DNA of 7,425 nucleotides from Quadrisphaera sp. (GCA_029258695.1 JARIBR010000287.1:1-7425); one strand, 5' to 3'. Shown: positions 1-7,334, numbered from the stretch's first letter. Numbers and translations: made by a program. The notes: generated from the sequence alone by a model not told the origin.

Positions 1-1198
<1,198 letters not shown>

Positions 1199-1238
1199 CC
1201 GGGGAATGCTGCCACGACGCCGCGGGGTTGGCGCTGTC
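1199..1238. promoter_or_regulatory. Divergent pepN / DsbA-like intergenic gap (about 40 bp)
   Basis: With the chosen GTG starts, only 40 bp separate the two divergent genes, so at least one promoter probably overlaps a coding region or leaderless transcription is used. On the minus strand a CAGCAT hexamer (1206-1211) lies 7 nt before the pepN GTG, which is compatible with a leaderless -10 element (A at position 2, T at position 6), but the match is weak. No convincing promoter or Shine-Dalgarno sequence is visible for the plus-strand gene. Confidence 0.3.
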
Positions 1239-1901
1239 GTGACCACCGGTGCTGACTCCACGACAGGCTCGACGACGACCCGGGTGGAGTTCTGGTTCGA
1301 CCCGATCTGCCCCTGGGCGTGGATGACGTCCCGCTGGATGCTCGAGGTCGAGAAGGTCCGCGACGTCGACGTCGAGTTCAAAGTCATGTCCCTCGCCGTC
1401 CTCAACGAGGGCCGTGACCTCGACCCGGACTACCTGGAGAAGATGGCGCGCGCCAAGGGCCCCGTCCGCGTCGTCGTGGCCGCCCGCGAGCTGCACGGCG
1501 ACGAGCGTCCGGGGCTGGTGCGTGACCTCTACACCGCCATCGGCACCCGCATCCACCCCGGCGGTGAGGAGGACTACGACCGGGCGGTGGCCGGCGCGCT
1601 GGACGACCTGGGTCTCCCGGCCGAGCTGATGTCCTACGCCACCTCGCCGGAGCACGACGCGATCCTGGAGGCGAGCCACCACGAGGGGATCGCCCGCGTG
1701 GGCGACGACGTCGGCACCCCGGTCATCGCCGTGGCGGACGCCGACGGCAGCGACGGCCCCGCGTTCTTCGGACCCGTGATGACCCCGGCGCCGACGGGCG
1801 AGGAGGCCGGGTCGCTGTGGGACGGCGTGCTCGCGGTCTCGCGCTACGAGGGCTTCTACGAGCTCAAGCGTTCCCGCGGCGTCGGGCCGATCTTCGACTG
1901 A
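1239..1901 (+). CDS. DsbA-fold oxidoreductase, mycothiol-dependent nitroreductase (Rv2466c) family
   Basis: A 220-residue thioredoxin-like protein closely resembling M. tuberculosis Rv2466c, a mycothiol-dependent enzyme that reduces nitro-prodrugs and is linked to oxidative stress. Shared landmarks are EFWFDPICPW at about 17-26, the TSRWMLEVEKVRD helix at 30-42, VMSLAVLNE at 49-57, the cis-proline loop VGTP ending at Pro161, AFFGPV at 175-180 and FYELKR at 216-221 counted loosely near the C-terminus. The active-site motif reads C24-P-W-A27, so the second cysteine of the CPWC in Rv2466c is replaced by alanine. This suggests a monothiol mechanism using mycothiol (inference). No signal peptide or membrane segment is seen, so it is cytosolic. 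GTG at 1239 is preferred; the in-frame ATG at 1206 and one at 1137 would run into the pepN 5' region. It leads a plus-strand cluster with rpiB and nei. Confidence 0.9.
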   Translation: MTTGADSTTGSTTTRVEFWFDPICPWAWMTSRWMLEVEKVRDVDVEFKVMSLAVLNEGRDLDPDYLEKMARAKGPVRVVVAARELHGDERPGLVRDLYTAIGTRIHPGGEEDYDRAVAGALDDLGLPAELMSYATSPEHDAILEASHHEGIARVGDDVGTPVIAVADADGSDGPAFFGPVMTPAPTGEEAGSLWDGVLAVSRYEGFYELKRSRGVGPIFD

Positions 1902-1920
1902 CGGGCCCTCGACCGGTCCT

Positions 1921-1960
1921 CGACGCCGCCCTCGAGCAGGCTCGCGCGGGCGGTGCGTCG
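1921..1960 (+). terminator. Stem-loop after the DsbA-like gene, possible terminator or attenuator
   Basis: An imperfect hairpin lies 20 nt after the stop codon. CGACG-CCGCCC (1921-1931) pairs with GGGCGG-(TG bulge)-CGTCG (1948-1960), and an inner CGAG/CTCG stem (1933-1936 with 1941-1944) closes on a 4-nt loop. There is no T-run, as is common for actinobacterial hairpin terminators. It could partly separate this gene from rpiB, which has its own candidate -10 element downstream. The structure is visible; the terminator function is inferred. Confidence 0.4.
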
Positions 1961-1971
1961 GCGGCGGCTGA

Positions 1972-1977
1972 CACACT
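1972..1977 (+). promoter_or_regulatory. Candidate leaderless -10 element for rpiB
   Basis: The hexamer CACACT has the conserved A at position 2 and T at position 6 of actinobacterial -10 elements and ends 6 nt before the rpiB ATG. That would place the transcription start at or next to the start codon. No Shine-Dalgarno sequence precedes this ATG, which fits leaderless initiation. No -35 element was recognised. Confidence 0.3.
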
Positions 1978-1983
1978 GGCCCC

Positions 1984-2481
1984 ATGCGCGTCCACCTCGG
2001 CGGAGACCACGCCTCGTACGAGCTGAAGACCCACCTCGTGGAGCACCTGCGTGCCCGGGGTCACGAGGTGGTCGACCACGGGCCCCACGAGATGGACCCG
2101 GTCGACGACTACCCCGTGTTCGTCATCCCCGCGGCCATCGGCGTCCTCGAGGACCCGGGCTCCCTCGGCATCGTCACCGGGGGGTCCGGCAACGGCGAGC
2201 AGATCGCCGCCAACCTCGTCCCCGGCATCCGCGCGGCGCTCGGGTGGAGCGTCGAGACGGCCACCCTCGCCCGGGCCCACAACGACGCCCAGGTCCTCGG
2301 GGTGGGCGCGCGGATGCACACCCTGGCCCAGGCGACCGAGATCGTCGACGCCTTCCTGGCGGAGCCCTTCTCCGGCGACGAGCGTCACGCCCGCCGTATC
2401 GCGATGCTCACCACGTACACCGAGGACGGGACCGTGCCGGAGCAGGACGCGCGCCAGCCCGACGTCGGACCCGGGGCCTGA
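1984..2481 (+). CDS. rpiB: Ribose-5-phosphate isomerase B (RpiB/LacAB family)
   Basis: Cytosolic isomerase interconverting ribose 5-phosphate and ribulose 5-phosphate in the non-oxidative pentose phosphate pathway. Its 165 residues are typical. Seen: GGDHASYELK at about 6-15 (Asp8/His9 of the substrate-binding loop), the central GIVTGGSGNGEQIAAN at 62-77, His99-Asn100 in LARAHNDAQ, Arg110 in GVGARMHT and the C-terminal ERHARRI arginines at 133-139. The loop carries GSGNGE with Glu72 and lacks the catalytic cysteine of the E. coli type. This is the actinobacterial form, in which the corresponding glutamate (Glu75 in M. tuberculosis RpiB) is the base. The stop overlaps the nei start by one base (TGATG), implying coupled translation. 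Confidence in family and function is high. Confidence 0.95.
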   Translation: MRVHLGGDHASYELKTHLVEHLRARGHEVVDHGPHEMDPVDDYPVFVIPAAIGVLEDPGSLGIVTGGSGNGEQIAANLVPGIRAALGWSVETATLARAHNDAQVLGVGARMHTLAQATEIVDAFLAEPFSGDERHARRIAMLTTYTEDGTVPEQDARQPDVGPGA

Positions 2482-3398
2482 TGCCCGAGGGTCACACCCT
2501 CCACCGGCTCGCCACCGGCCTCCACGCGTCCTTCGCCGGGCGTGTGGTGACCGCGAGCAGTCCCCAGGGCCGGTTCGCCGGCGGCGCTGCCCTCCTCGAC
2601 GGCCGACGGCTCACGCGCGCGCGGGCCCACGGAAAGCACCTCTTCGTCGACTTCGTCCCCGCCGGGGCCCCGTGGCGACCGGCGCGGAGCGGTCCGTCCC
2701 TGCAGGACGACCGACGGGTGCTCCACGTCCACCTCGGCCTGTACGGCACGTTCACCACCGGCCAGGACGACGCGCCGGGGGAGCGGGGGGCGCTGCGCCT
2801 GCGCCTGGTCGCCCGTGACGGCGAGCCACGTCCCTGGGCTGACCTGCGCGGTCCCACCGCGTGCGAGCTCCTCGAGCCCGACGAGCTGGCCGTCCTCGAG
2901 GCACGCCTCGGCCCCGATCCGCTCATGGCCGACCGGCGCGGCGAGGGCCGAGCCGCCTTCGTCGCCAACCTGCGCCGCTCGCGCTCCGCGATCGGGGGCC
3001 TGCTCATGCGGCAGGACCTCGTCGCCGGCATCGGCAACATCTACCGCGCCGAGCTGCTGTACCGCGCCGGGGTCAACCCCTTCGTCCCCGGACGCGAGGT
3101 GCCCGAGCAGGTGCTGGGCGCGATGTGGGACGACCTCGGGGTTCTCATGCGCGCTGGCGTCTCCTCCGGGCGGATCGTCACCACCGCGCCGCGCCACCGG
3201 CTCGACGACGCTGGGCGGCGGACGCGCTCGCGCGAGGGGGCGCACTACGTCTACAAGCGGACCTCCAAGCCCTGCCGGGTGTGCGCCACCCCGGTGCTCG
3301 GCGGCGAGATGGTCGCCCGCACGATCTTCTGGTGCCCGGTGTGCCAGCCCGAGCGCCTCGACGGCGAGCATCCGCGCAGCCCGGTGAGCGCCCCGTGA
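2481..3398 (+). CDS. nei: DNA glycosylase/AP lyase of the Fpg/Nei (endonuclease VIII) family
   Basis: Base-excision repair enzyme that removes oxidised bases and cleaves the abasic site. It has 305 residues, against about 268 for M. tuberculosis Nei1 (Rv2464c). The N-terminus MPEGHTLHRL gives catalytic Pro after Met removal and the following Glu. Lys52 (HGKHLF) is the conserved lysine. The helix-two-turn-helix region includes GIGNIYRAELLYRAG at about 183-197. A four-cysteine zinc finger (Cys265, Cys268, Cys285, Cys288) has the DNA-contacting Arg280 just before its last pair. MPEGH, not MPELPE, indicates a Nei-type enzyme over MutM/Fpg. Extra residues at about 60-80 (APWRPARSGPSLQ region) and a C-terminal tail after the zinc finger account for the length. 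It overlaps rpiB by 1 nt and the phosphatase gene by 4 nt. The exact lesion preference cannot be read from sequence. Confidence 0.94.
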   Translation: MPEGHTLHRLATGLHASFAGRVVTASSPQGRFAGGAALLDGRRLTRARAHGKHLFVDFVPAGAPWRPARSGPSLQDDRRVLHVHLGLYGTFTTGQDDAPGERGALRLRLVARDGEPRPWADLRGPTACELLEPDELAVLEARLGPDPLMADRRGEGRAAFVANLRRSRSAIGGLLMRQDLVAGIGNIYRAELLYRAGVNPFVPGREVPEQVLGAMWDDLGVLMRAGVSSGRIVTTAPRHRLDDAGRRTRSREGAHYVYKRTSKPCRVCATPVLGGEMVARTIFWCPVCQPERLDGEHPRSPVSAP

Positions 3399-4693
3399 GC
3401 ACGCCGGCGCAGACGTCACCGGAGCACCCCGAGGGTCGCTACCGTCGGGGCGTGCCCCCGATCACGGACGACCCCGCCGCGCCCTCGACGGGAGCGGAGG
3501 ACTCAGGGGTGCGTCGGGCCGACCGCCTCGTGAGGCTGCGGCGACGCATCGACCGGTTCGCGCGACCCCGCACGGTGCCCCGCCAGGCGCTGGCCCTCCT
3601 GTGGCTCACGGCGCTCGCGCTGGTGATCTCCGTGCTCTCGGCGAACTTCCCTGACTGGGTCCCCGCCTCGGCGATGATCATCGTCCTCCTGCTGGGTGGT
3701 TTCTTCCTGCGCCTGCGCGGGATGCTCCTGCTCTACCTCGTGGCCGCGGCCGGGCTGCTGTGGATCCAGACGGAACGCTCCGGGATCCCGCTCGTGGCGC
3801 CGGGGACCGCGGTGGTCATCGCCGTGATCGCCGCCCTCGTCGCGCTGTGGGTGCGCAGCCGCGAGACGCTCGGGCTGCAGGGCACCCGCGGCGACGTCAT
3901 GCTCGTCAACCTCCGCGACGCGCTCACCGGTCTGGGTGCCGTGCCCCCGCTGCCGGCCGGCTGGCACCTCGAGGTGGAGCTGCGCCCCGCCCACGGGGAC
4001 ACCTTCTCCGGCGACCTCGTCGTCACCTTCGCCGGTGACGTCGACGACGACGAGCCGGACGGACCGGGCGTCGACGCCCACGAGCCAGGTGGCTCGCGAG
4101 CGAGCGGGACCGGTGACGACGAGCCCTGCGTCGGCCGTCGCCTGGAGATCGTGCTCGTCGACGTCTCCGGCAAGGGGGAGCAGGCGGGAGCCCGATCGCT
4201 GTCGCTGTCCGGTGCGCTCGGGGGGCTGCTCGGCGCCGTGTCGCCCGCGCGCTTCCTGCCGATGGCCAACCGGTACCTGCTGCGCCAGGACTGGCAGGAG
4301 GGCTTCGCCACCGCCTCCCACGTGAGCGTGGACCTCACCACCGGCGCGTACCGGATCGCCTCGGCGGGTCATCCGCCGGCGGCGAGCGGGGCGCAGGCCG
4401 GCTCGTGGAGCCTCCTCGACGGTGAGCAGGGGCCCGCCCTGGGGCTGCTCCCCGGCGCCGAGTTCCCCGGCGCGACCGGCCACCTGGGCTCGGGGGAGGC
4501 GCTCGTGCTCTACACCGACGGCCTCGTCGAGACGCCCGGCGCGGACCTCGCCGACGGCATCGACGCGCTCGTGAGCCATGTCTCGGTCGAGCGTGGGAAG
4601 GGATTCGCCCCCGGGGCTGCTGCCCGGGTGGTCGACGCGGTGGACGCCGACGAGGGCGACGACCGCACGCTCGTGCTGCTCTGGCGCGACTGA
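3395..4693 (+). CDS. Membrane-anchored PP2C/SpoIIE-type serine/threonine phosphatase
   Basis: A 432-residue protein. Residues 1-60 are hydrophilic and probably disordered. Four hydrophobic segments follow at about 64-84, 90-105, 108-125 and 131-153. A cytoplasmic SpoIIE/PP2C catalytic domain runs from about 188 to the end. Metal-binding aspartates are visible in TFSGD (Asp207), VDVSGKG (Asp256), LYTDGLVE (Asp375) and EGDDRT (Asp422/423); SAGHPP at 323-328 is also typical. An acidic, glycine-rich insert fills about 213-245, between the first strands. No PAS, GAF, HAMP or kinase domain is seen. Such phosphatases usually act on anti-sigma-factor antagonists, but no partner gene is present here, so the substrate is unknown. 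GTG at 3395 overlaps the nei stop (GTGA). An alternative GTG at 3452 (413 residues) follows a leaderless-type -10 element and keeps all domains. Confidence 0.88.
   Translation: MSTPAQTSPEHPEGRYRRGVPPITDDPAAPSTGAEDSGVRRADRLVRLRRRIDRFARPRTVPRQALALLWLTALALVISVLSANFPDWVPASAMIIVLLLGGFFLRLRGMLLLYLVAAAGLLWIQTERSGIPLVAPGTAVVIAVIAALVALWVRSRETLGLQGTRGDVMLVNLRDALTGLGAVPPLPAGWHLEVELRPAHGDTFSGDLVVTFAGDVDDDEPDGPGVDAHEPGGSRASGTGDDEPCVGRRLEIVLVDVSGKGEQAGARSLSLSGALGGLLGAVSPARFLPMANRYLLRQDWQEGFATASHVSVDLTTGAYRIASAGHPPAASGAQAGSWSLLDGEQGPALGLLPGAEFPGATGHLGSGEALVLYTDGLVETPGADLADGIDALVSHVSVERGKGFAPGAAARVVDAVDADEGDDRTLVLLWRD
3440..3445 (+). promoter_or_regulatory. Candidate leaderless -10 element for an internal phosphatase start
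   Basis: TACCGT matches the TANNNT form of actinobacterial -10 elements and ends 6 nt before an in-frame GTG at 3452-3454. This spacing is typical of leaderless mRNAs. No clear -35 was found, and a single hexamer in GC-rich DNA can occur by chance. Confidence 0.35.
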
Positions 4694-4710
4694 CCCGCTC
4701 CCTCACCACC

Positions 4711-4741
4711 GACGGGCGGCCCGAGCCCGGGGCCGCCCGTC
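4711..4741 (+). terminator. Strong hairpin terminator after the phosphatase gene
   Basis: A perfect 12-bp inverted repeat (4711-4722 with 4730-4741, GACGGGCGGCCC against its complement) with a 7-nt loop starts 18 nt after the phosphatase stop codon. There is no T-tract. Its position at the end of the cluster and before a gene with its own ribosome-binding site supports a terminator role. Confidence 0.7.
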
Positions 4742-4780
4742 CCACCGCTGCGCCCTGCCCGACCCGCTCCGAACCTCTCT

Positions 4781-4785
4781 AGGAG
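4781..4785 (+). promoter_or_regulatory. Ribosome-binding site of the alcohol dehydrogenase gene
   Basis: AGGAG lies 7 nt before the GTG start at 4793. It fixes that codon as the start and is the clearest Shine-Dalgarno sequence on the plus strand of this window. Confidence 0.75.
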
Positions 4786-4792
4786 ACCCCCT

Positions 4793-5836
4793 GTGCTGAC
4801 CGTCAACGCCCGCGCCACCCCCGGCCCCGGCGAGCCTTTCGAGCCCCTCACCATCGAGCGCCGTGACCTCGGCCCCGCGGACGTGCTCATCGACATCGCC
4901 TACGCCGGCATCTGCCACTCCGACATCCACACCGGCCGCGGGGAGTGGGGACCGGTCCACTACCCCATGGTCACCGGCCACGAGATCGCCGGCACCGTCT
5001 CCGCCGTGGGCTCCGACGTCACCGGGTTCCGCGTCGGTGACCACGCCGGCGTCGGCTGCCTCGTCGACTCCTGCCGGGTGTGCGACATGTGCCGGGCCGG
5101 ACAGGAGCAGAACTGCCGCCGGGGCAGCGTCGGCACGTACGACGGCGAGCTCGACGGCAAGCCCACCGACGGTGGGTACAGCGAGAAGATCGTCGTCGAC
5201 GAGCGGTTCGCGCTGAAGATCCCCGACGGCGTGGACCTGCAGGAGGCCGCGCCGCTGATGTGCGCGGGCATCACCGTCTACTCCCCGCTCAAGCACTGGG
5301 GAGCCGGCCCGGGCCAGCGCGTGGCGATCGTCGGCATGGGCGGTCTCGGGCACGTCGGCGTGAAGATCGCCGCGGCCATGGGCGCCGAGGTGACCGTCAT
5401 CAGCCGCACCCGCAGCAAGGAGGAGGACGGGCTGGCCTTCGGGGCCCACCGCTACGAGGCCACCAGCGAGGACGGCACCCACGAGCGCCTCGCGAACAGC
5501 TTCGACCTCATCGTCTCGACCATCTCGGCGGGCAACGAGGTCGTGGACTACCTGAAGATGCTCGACGTCGACGGGACCTTCGTCACCGTCGGTGCCCCGC
5601 CGGAGCCGTTCACCGTGCCGGCGTTCGCGCTCATCGGGGGACGGCGCTCCATGGCCGGGTCGAACATCGGTGGCCTCCCGGAGACGCAGGAGATGCTGGA
5701 CTTCTGCGCCGAGCACGGCATCGGGGCCACGGTGCAGATGATCGACGCCGACGACATCGACGAGGCGTGGGACAAGGTCGTCAGCTCGGACGTGCGCTAC
5801 CGCTTCGTCATCGACGCGGCGACCATCGCTCCCTGA
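4793..5836 (+). CDS. Zinc-dependent alcohol dehydrogenase, NADP-type (AdhC/YahK/cinnamyl-alcohol dehydrogenase group)
   Basis: Medium-chain dehydrogenase/reductase of 347 residues, the usual family length; it interconverts alcohols and aldehydes in the cytosol. Catalytic zinc ligands are Cys41 (AGICHSDIHT), His63-Glu64 (TGHE) and Cys157 (APLMCAG). Structural-zinc cysteines are Cys94, Cys97, Cys100 and Cys108. The Rossmann motif GMGGLGHVG spans 181-189 and is followed by ISRTRSKEE at about 203-211. The absence of an acidic residue at the end of the second strand, with Ser and Arg in its place, favours NADP(H) (inference from the family). The start is set by AGGAG 7 nt upstream. It appears monocistronic: a hairpin precedes it and the next gene converges with a 4-nt gap. 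The natural substrate cannot be deduced; broad aldehyde reduction is likely for this group. Confidence 0.93.
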   Translation: MLTVNARATPGPGEPFEPLTIERRDLGPADVLIDIAYAGICHSDIHTGRGEWGPVHYPMVTGHEIAGTVSAVGSDVTGFRVGDHAGVGCLVDSCRVCDMCRAGQEQNCRRGSVGTYDGELDGKPTDGGYSEKIVVDERFALKIPDGVDLQEAAPLMCAGITVYSPLKHWGAGPGQRVAIVGMGGLGHVGVKIAAAMGAEVTVISRTRSKEEDGLAFGAHRYEATSEDGTHERLANSFDLIVSTISAGNEVVDYLKMLDVDGTFVTVGAPPEPFTVPAFALIGGRRSMAGSNIGGLPETQEMLDFCAEHGIGATVQMIDADDIDEAWDKVVSSDVRYRFVIDAATIAP

Positions 5837-5840
5837 CCCC

Positions 5841-7190
5841 TCAGGAGTCGCTGCTCGGGGCGTCCGGACGCTCGGTGGTGTCCGGACGCCCGGGGCGCTC
5901 CGGCGCGGCGCTCAGGTTCCTGGTCCTGGACAGTGCCACGGTCAGGGCCGCGGCGAGGACGAGGAACACCGAGGCCGCCAGGACCACCCCGCTCCACCCG
6001 GCCTGCTCCCAGGCCACCCCGCCGATGCCGCCGCCGGCGGACGCGCCCAGGTAGTAGCCCACGAGGTACAGCGAGGACGCCTGCCCCGCAGAGCGCCCCC
6101 GCCCGGCAGCGCGGACGGCCACCCATCCGCTGGAGACCCCGTGGGCGGCGAAGAAGCCGATGGTCGCTACCGCCATGCCGGCGACGACGAGGGCCAGCGG
6201 CGTCGCCAGGGTGAGCGCCACCCCGCCGGCGAGCACGAGCACGGCCACGAGCACCACGGAGCGCCGGCCACGGCGCGCCGCGAGCCGGCCGGCGCGTGCC
6301 GAGCTCACCGACCCGAGGGCGTAGAGCACCACCACGAGCCCGGCGGCGCCCGCGCTGAGGCCGTACTCCGGGCTCTGCAGGCGGAAGGCGATCGGGTTCC
6401 ACAGCGTGAAGAAGGCCCCCATCAGCGCGAAGGCCAGGCCGTACAGCGCCAGCAGCGCCGGGTCGGCCAGGACCCCGGTGGTGCGCCGGCCGAGCGCCCG
6501 CAGCCCGGCGGTCGCGGGGACGAAGCGGCGCGAGGTGGGCAGCAGGCGCCACGCGACGACGGTCGCGAGCGCCGCCACGAGGGCGACACCGGCCAGACCG
6601 GCGCGCCAGCCCCAGACGTCGGCCAGGCCGGCGGCCAGCAGGCGTCCCGCCATGCCGCCGAGGGCGTTGCCGCCGACGTACAGGGCGATCGCGGGGCCAC
6701 CGGCCGCGGGGTGCAGCTCCTCACGCAGGTAGGCCACCGCCACCGCGATGAGGCCGGCGAGGCTCATCCCCAGCAGCGCCCTCAGCACCTCGAGCACCGG
6801 CCAGGTCGGGGCCAGCGCGCACGCCAGGCCCAGCGCGGTGGAGATCACGAGGGCGCCGCGGATGAGAGGCGTCCGTCCGAAGCGGTCCGAGAGCGGGGCG
6901 GCGACCAGGACGCCGACCGCGAGCGTGGCCGTGCTGAGCGAGATGGCCAGGGCGGAGCGGCCGGCGCCGATGCCGAAGTCGTCGGCGAGGAGCGGCAGGA
7001 TCGGCTGGGGGGAGTGGAGCAGCCCGAAGGAGCCCACGGCGGCGGCGAACAGCGCCAAGGACGTGCGGCGCAGCTCCGGTGACCCCGGCCGGTGGCCCTC
7101 CGGCAGCGCGTCGCTCACGCGCACAGCGTGCCCGCCTGGGTGTGATGGCGGGTGGGCAGGCCTCCGGCTCGGTGGCCGGACCTCCTCCAT
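5841..7190 (-). CDS. Major facilitator superfamily transporter (YnfM-like)
   Basis: An inner-membrane secondary transporter of 449 residues with about 12 hydrophobic segments. TM1 begins near residue 43 (RRTSLALFAAAVGSFGLLHSPQ). MFS motif A is seen between TM2 and TM3 (APLSDRFGRTPLI, 98-110), with its repeat in the second half (GRLAARRGRRSVVL, 301-314). The overall pattern resembles the YnfM/arabinose-efflux group, so drug or metabolite efflux is plausible, but the substrate is not deducible. The C-terminal tail after about 421 is hydrophilic with Arg-Pro-Asp repeats, and its codons form the hairpin at 5858-5891. The ATG at 7188-7190 is preceded by a perfect GGAGGAGG ribosome-binding site. 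Alternative GTG starts at 7122-7124 and 7116-7118 would remove a Pro/His-rich 22-24 residue leader and give a more usual N-terminus. No regulator gene is adjacent within the window. Confidence 0.92.
   Translation of the reverse strand: MEEVRPPSRRPAHPPSHPGGHAVRVSDALPEGHRPGSPELRRTSLALFAAAVGSFGLLHSPQPILPLLADDFGIGAGRSALAISLSTATLAVGVLVAAPLSDRFGRTPLIRGALVISTALGLACALAPTWPVLEVLRALLGMSLAGLIAVAVAYLREELHPAAGGPAIALYVGGNALGGMAGRLLAAGLADVWGWRAGLAGVALVAALATVVAWRLLPTSRRFVPATAGLRALGRRTTGVLADPALLALYGLAFALMGAFFTLWNPIAFRLQSPEYGLSAGAAGLVVVLYALGSVSSARAGRLAARRGRRSVVLVAVLVLAGGVALTLATPLALVVAGMAVATIGFFAAHGVSSGWVAVRAAGRGRSAGQASSLYLVGYYLGASAGGGIGGVAWEQAGWSGVVLAASVFLVLAAALTVALSRTRNLSAAPERPGRPDTTERPDAPSSDS
5858..5891. terminator. 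Hairpin in the 3' coding end of the MFS gene, candidate terminator for the convergent dehydrogenase gene
   Basis: A perfect 12-bp inverted repeat (5858-5869 with 5880-5891, built on the palindrome GTCCGGAC) with a 10-nt loop lies 21 nt beyond the dehydrogenase stop. It falls within the last codons of the convergent transporter, encoding the repeated Arg-Pro-Asp of its tail. No T-tract is present. It would fold in either transcript. The structure is certain; the terminator role is inferred from the 4-nt gap, which leaves no other room. Confidence 0.5.
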
Positions 7191-7209
7191 CGCGGACCTC
7201 CTCCATCGC
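7178..7209. repeat. 16-bp tandem duplication at the MFS translation start
   Basis: Two exact head-to-tail copies of GGACCTCCTCCATCGC (7178-7193 and 7194-7209) are followed by a partial third copy (GGACC, 7210-7214). On the minus strand each copy holds a GGAGGAGG Shine-Dalgarno-like block and an ATG, so the downstream ATG at 7190 uses the block from the other copy. Confidence 0.9.
7197..7204 (-). promoter_or_regulatory. Shine-Dalgarno sequence for the MFS gene
   Basis: On the minus strand GGAGGAGG lies 6 nt before the ATG at 7188-7190. This is the ideal spacing and complementarity to the 16S rRNA tail, and it is why that start was preferred over the downstream GTG codons. Confidence 0.6.
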
Positions 7210-7210
7210 G

Positions 7211-7310
7211 GACCGGGGACGTCCCGCCGCGCGAGGGGACGCCGCCACCGTCGAACGGGGACGTGCGACCGCGGTGTGGGACGCCCTGACGCGGCGGTAG
7301 GTCCCCGGTC
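7211..7310. repeat. Exact 10-bp inverted repeat flanking 80 bp in the divergent intergenic region
   Basis: GACCGGGGAC at 7211-7220 is the exact reverse complement of GTCCCCGGTC at 7301-7310. The space between also contains GGGGACG at 7235 and 7257, giving with 7215 three direct copies spaced 20 and 22 bp apart. These may be binding sites for a regulator of the divergent genes. Coincidence in GC-rich DNA is possible. No gene is supported in this stretch. Confidence 0.4.
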
Positions 7311-7334
7311 AACCGTTGCTCCGGCTCAGCCCGC

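Noticed and set aside
1953..2480. Upstream extension of the nei frame, giving a 481-residue protein
   Set aside because: The part before MPEGH is Arg/Pro-rich shadow sequence over rpiB. The catalytic Pro must follow the initiator Met, which fixes the start at 2481.
2861..3394. Upstream extension of the phosphatase frame, giving a 610-residue protein
   Set aside because: The extension reads as Arg/Pro/Ala-rich shadow of nei. The GTG at 3395 or 3452 gives a sensible protein.
2385..3419. Minus-strand 344-residue open frame opposite nei
   Set aside because: It has no recognisable motif, and the opposite strand encodes a complete Nei with its catalytic residues and zinc finger.
4075..4135. Short GC-rich repeats and near-palindromes inside the phosphatase gene
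   Set aside because: They encode the acidic Asp/Glu/Gly/Ser insert and are explained by low-complexity coding sequence.
3503..4579. Minus-strand 358-residue open frame opposite the phosphatase
   Set aside because: Charged, low-complexity translation, with a complete phosphatase domain on the other strand.
4703..5716. Minus-strand 337-residue open frame opposite the dehydrogenase
   Set aside because: Shadow frame. The dehydrogenase on the plus strand has all zinc and NADP motifs and a good ribosome-binding site.
6141..7082. Plus-strand 313-residue open frame opposite the MFS gene
   Set aside because: Gln/Arg/Gly/Glu-rich shadow of a hydrophobic membrane protein. No domain is recognisable.
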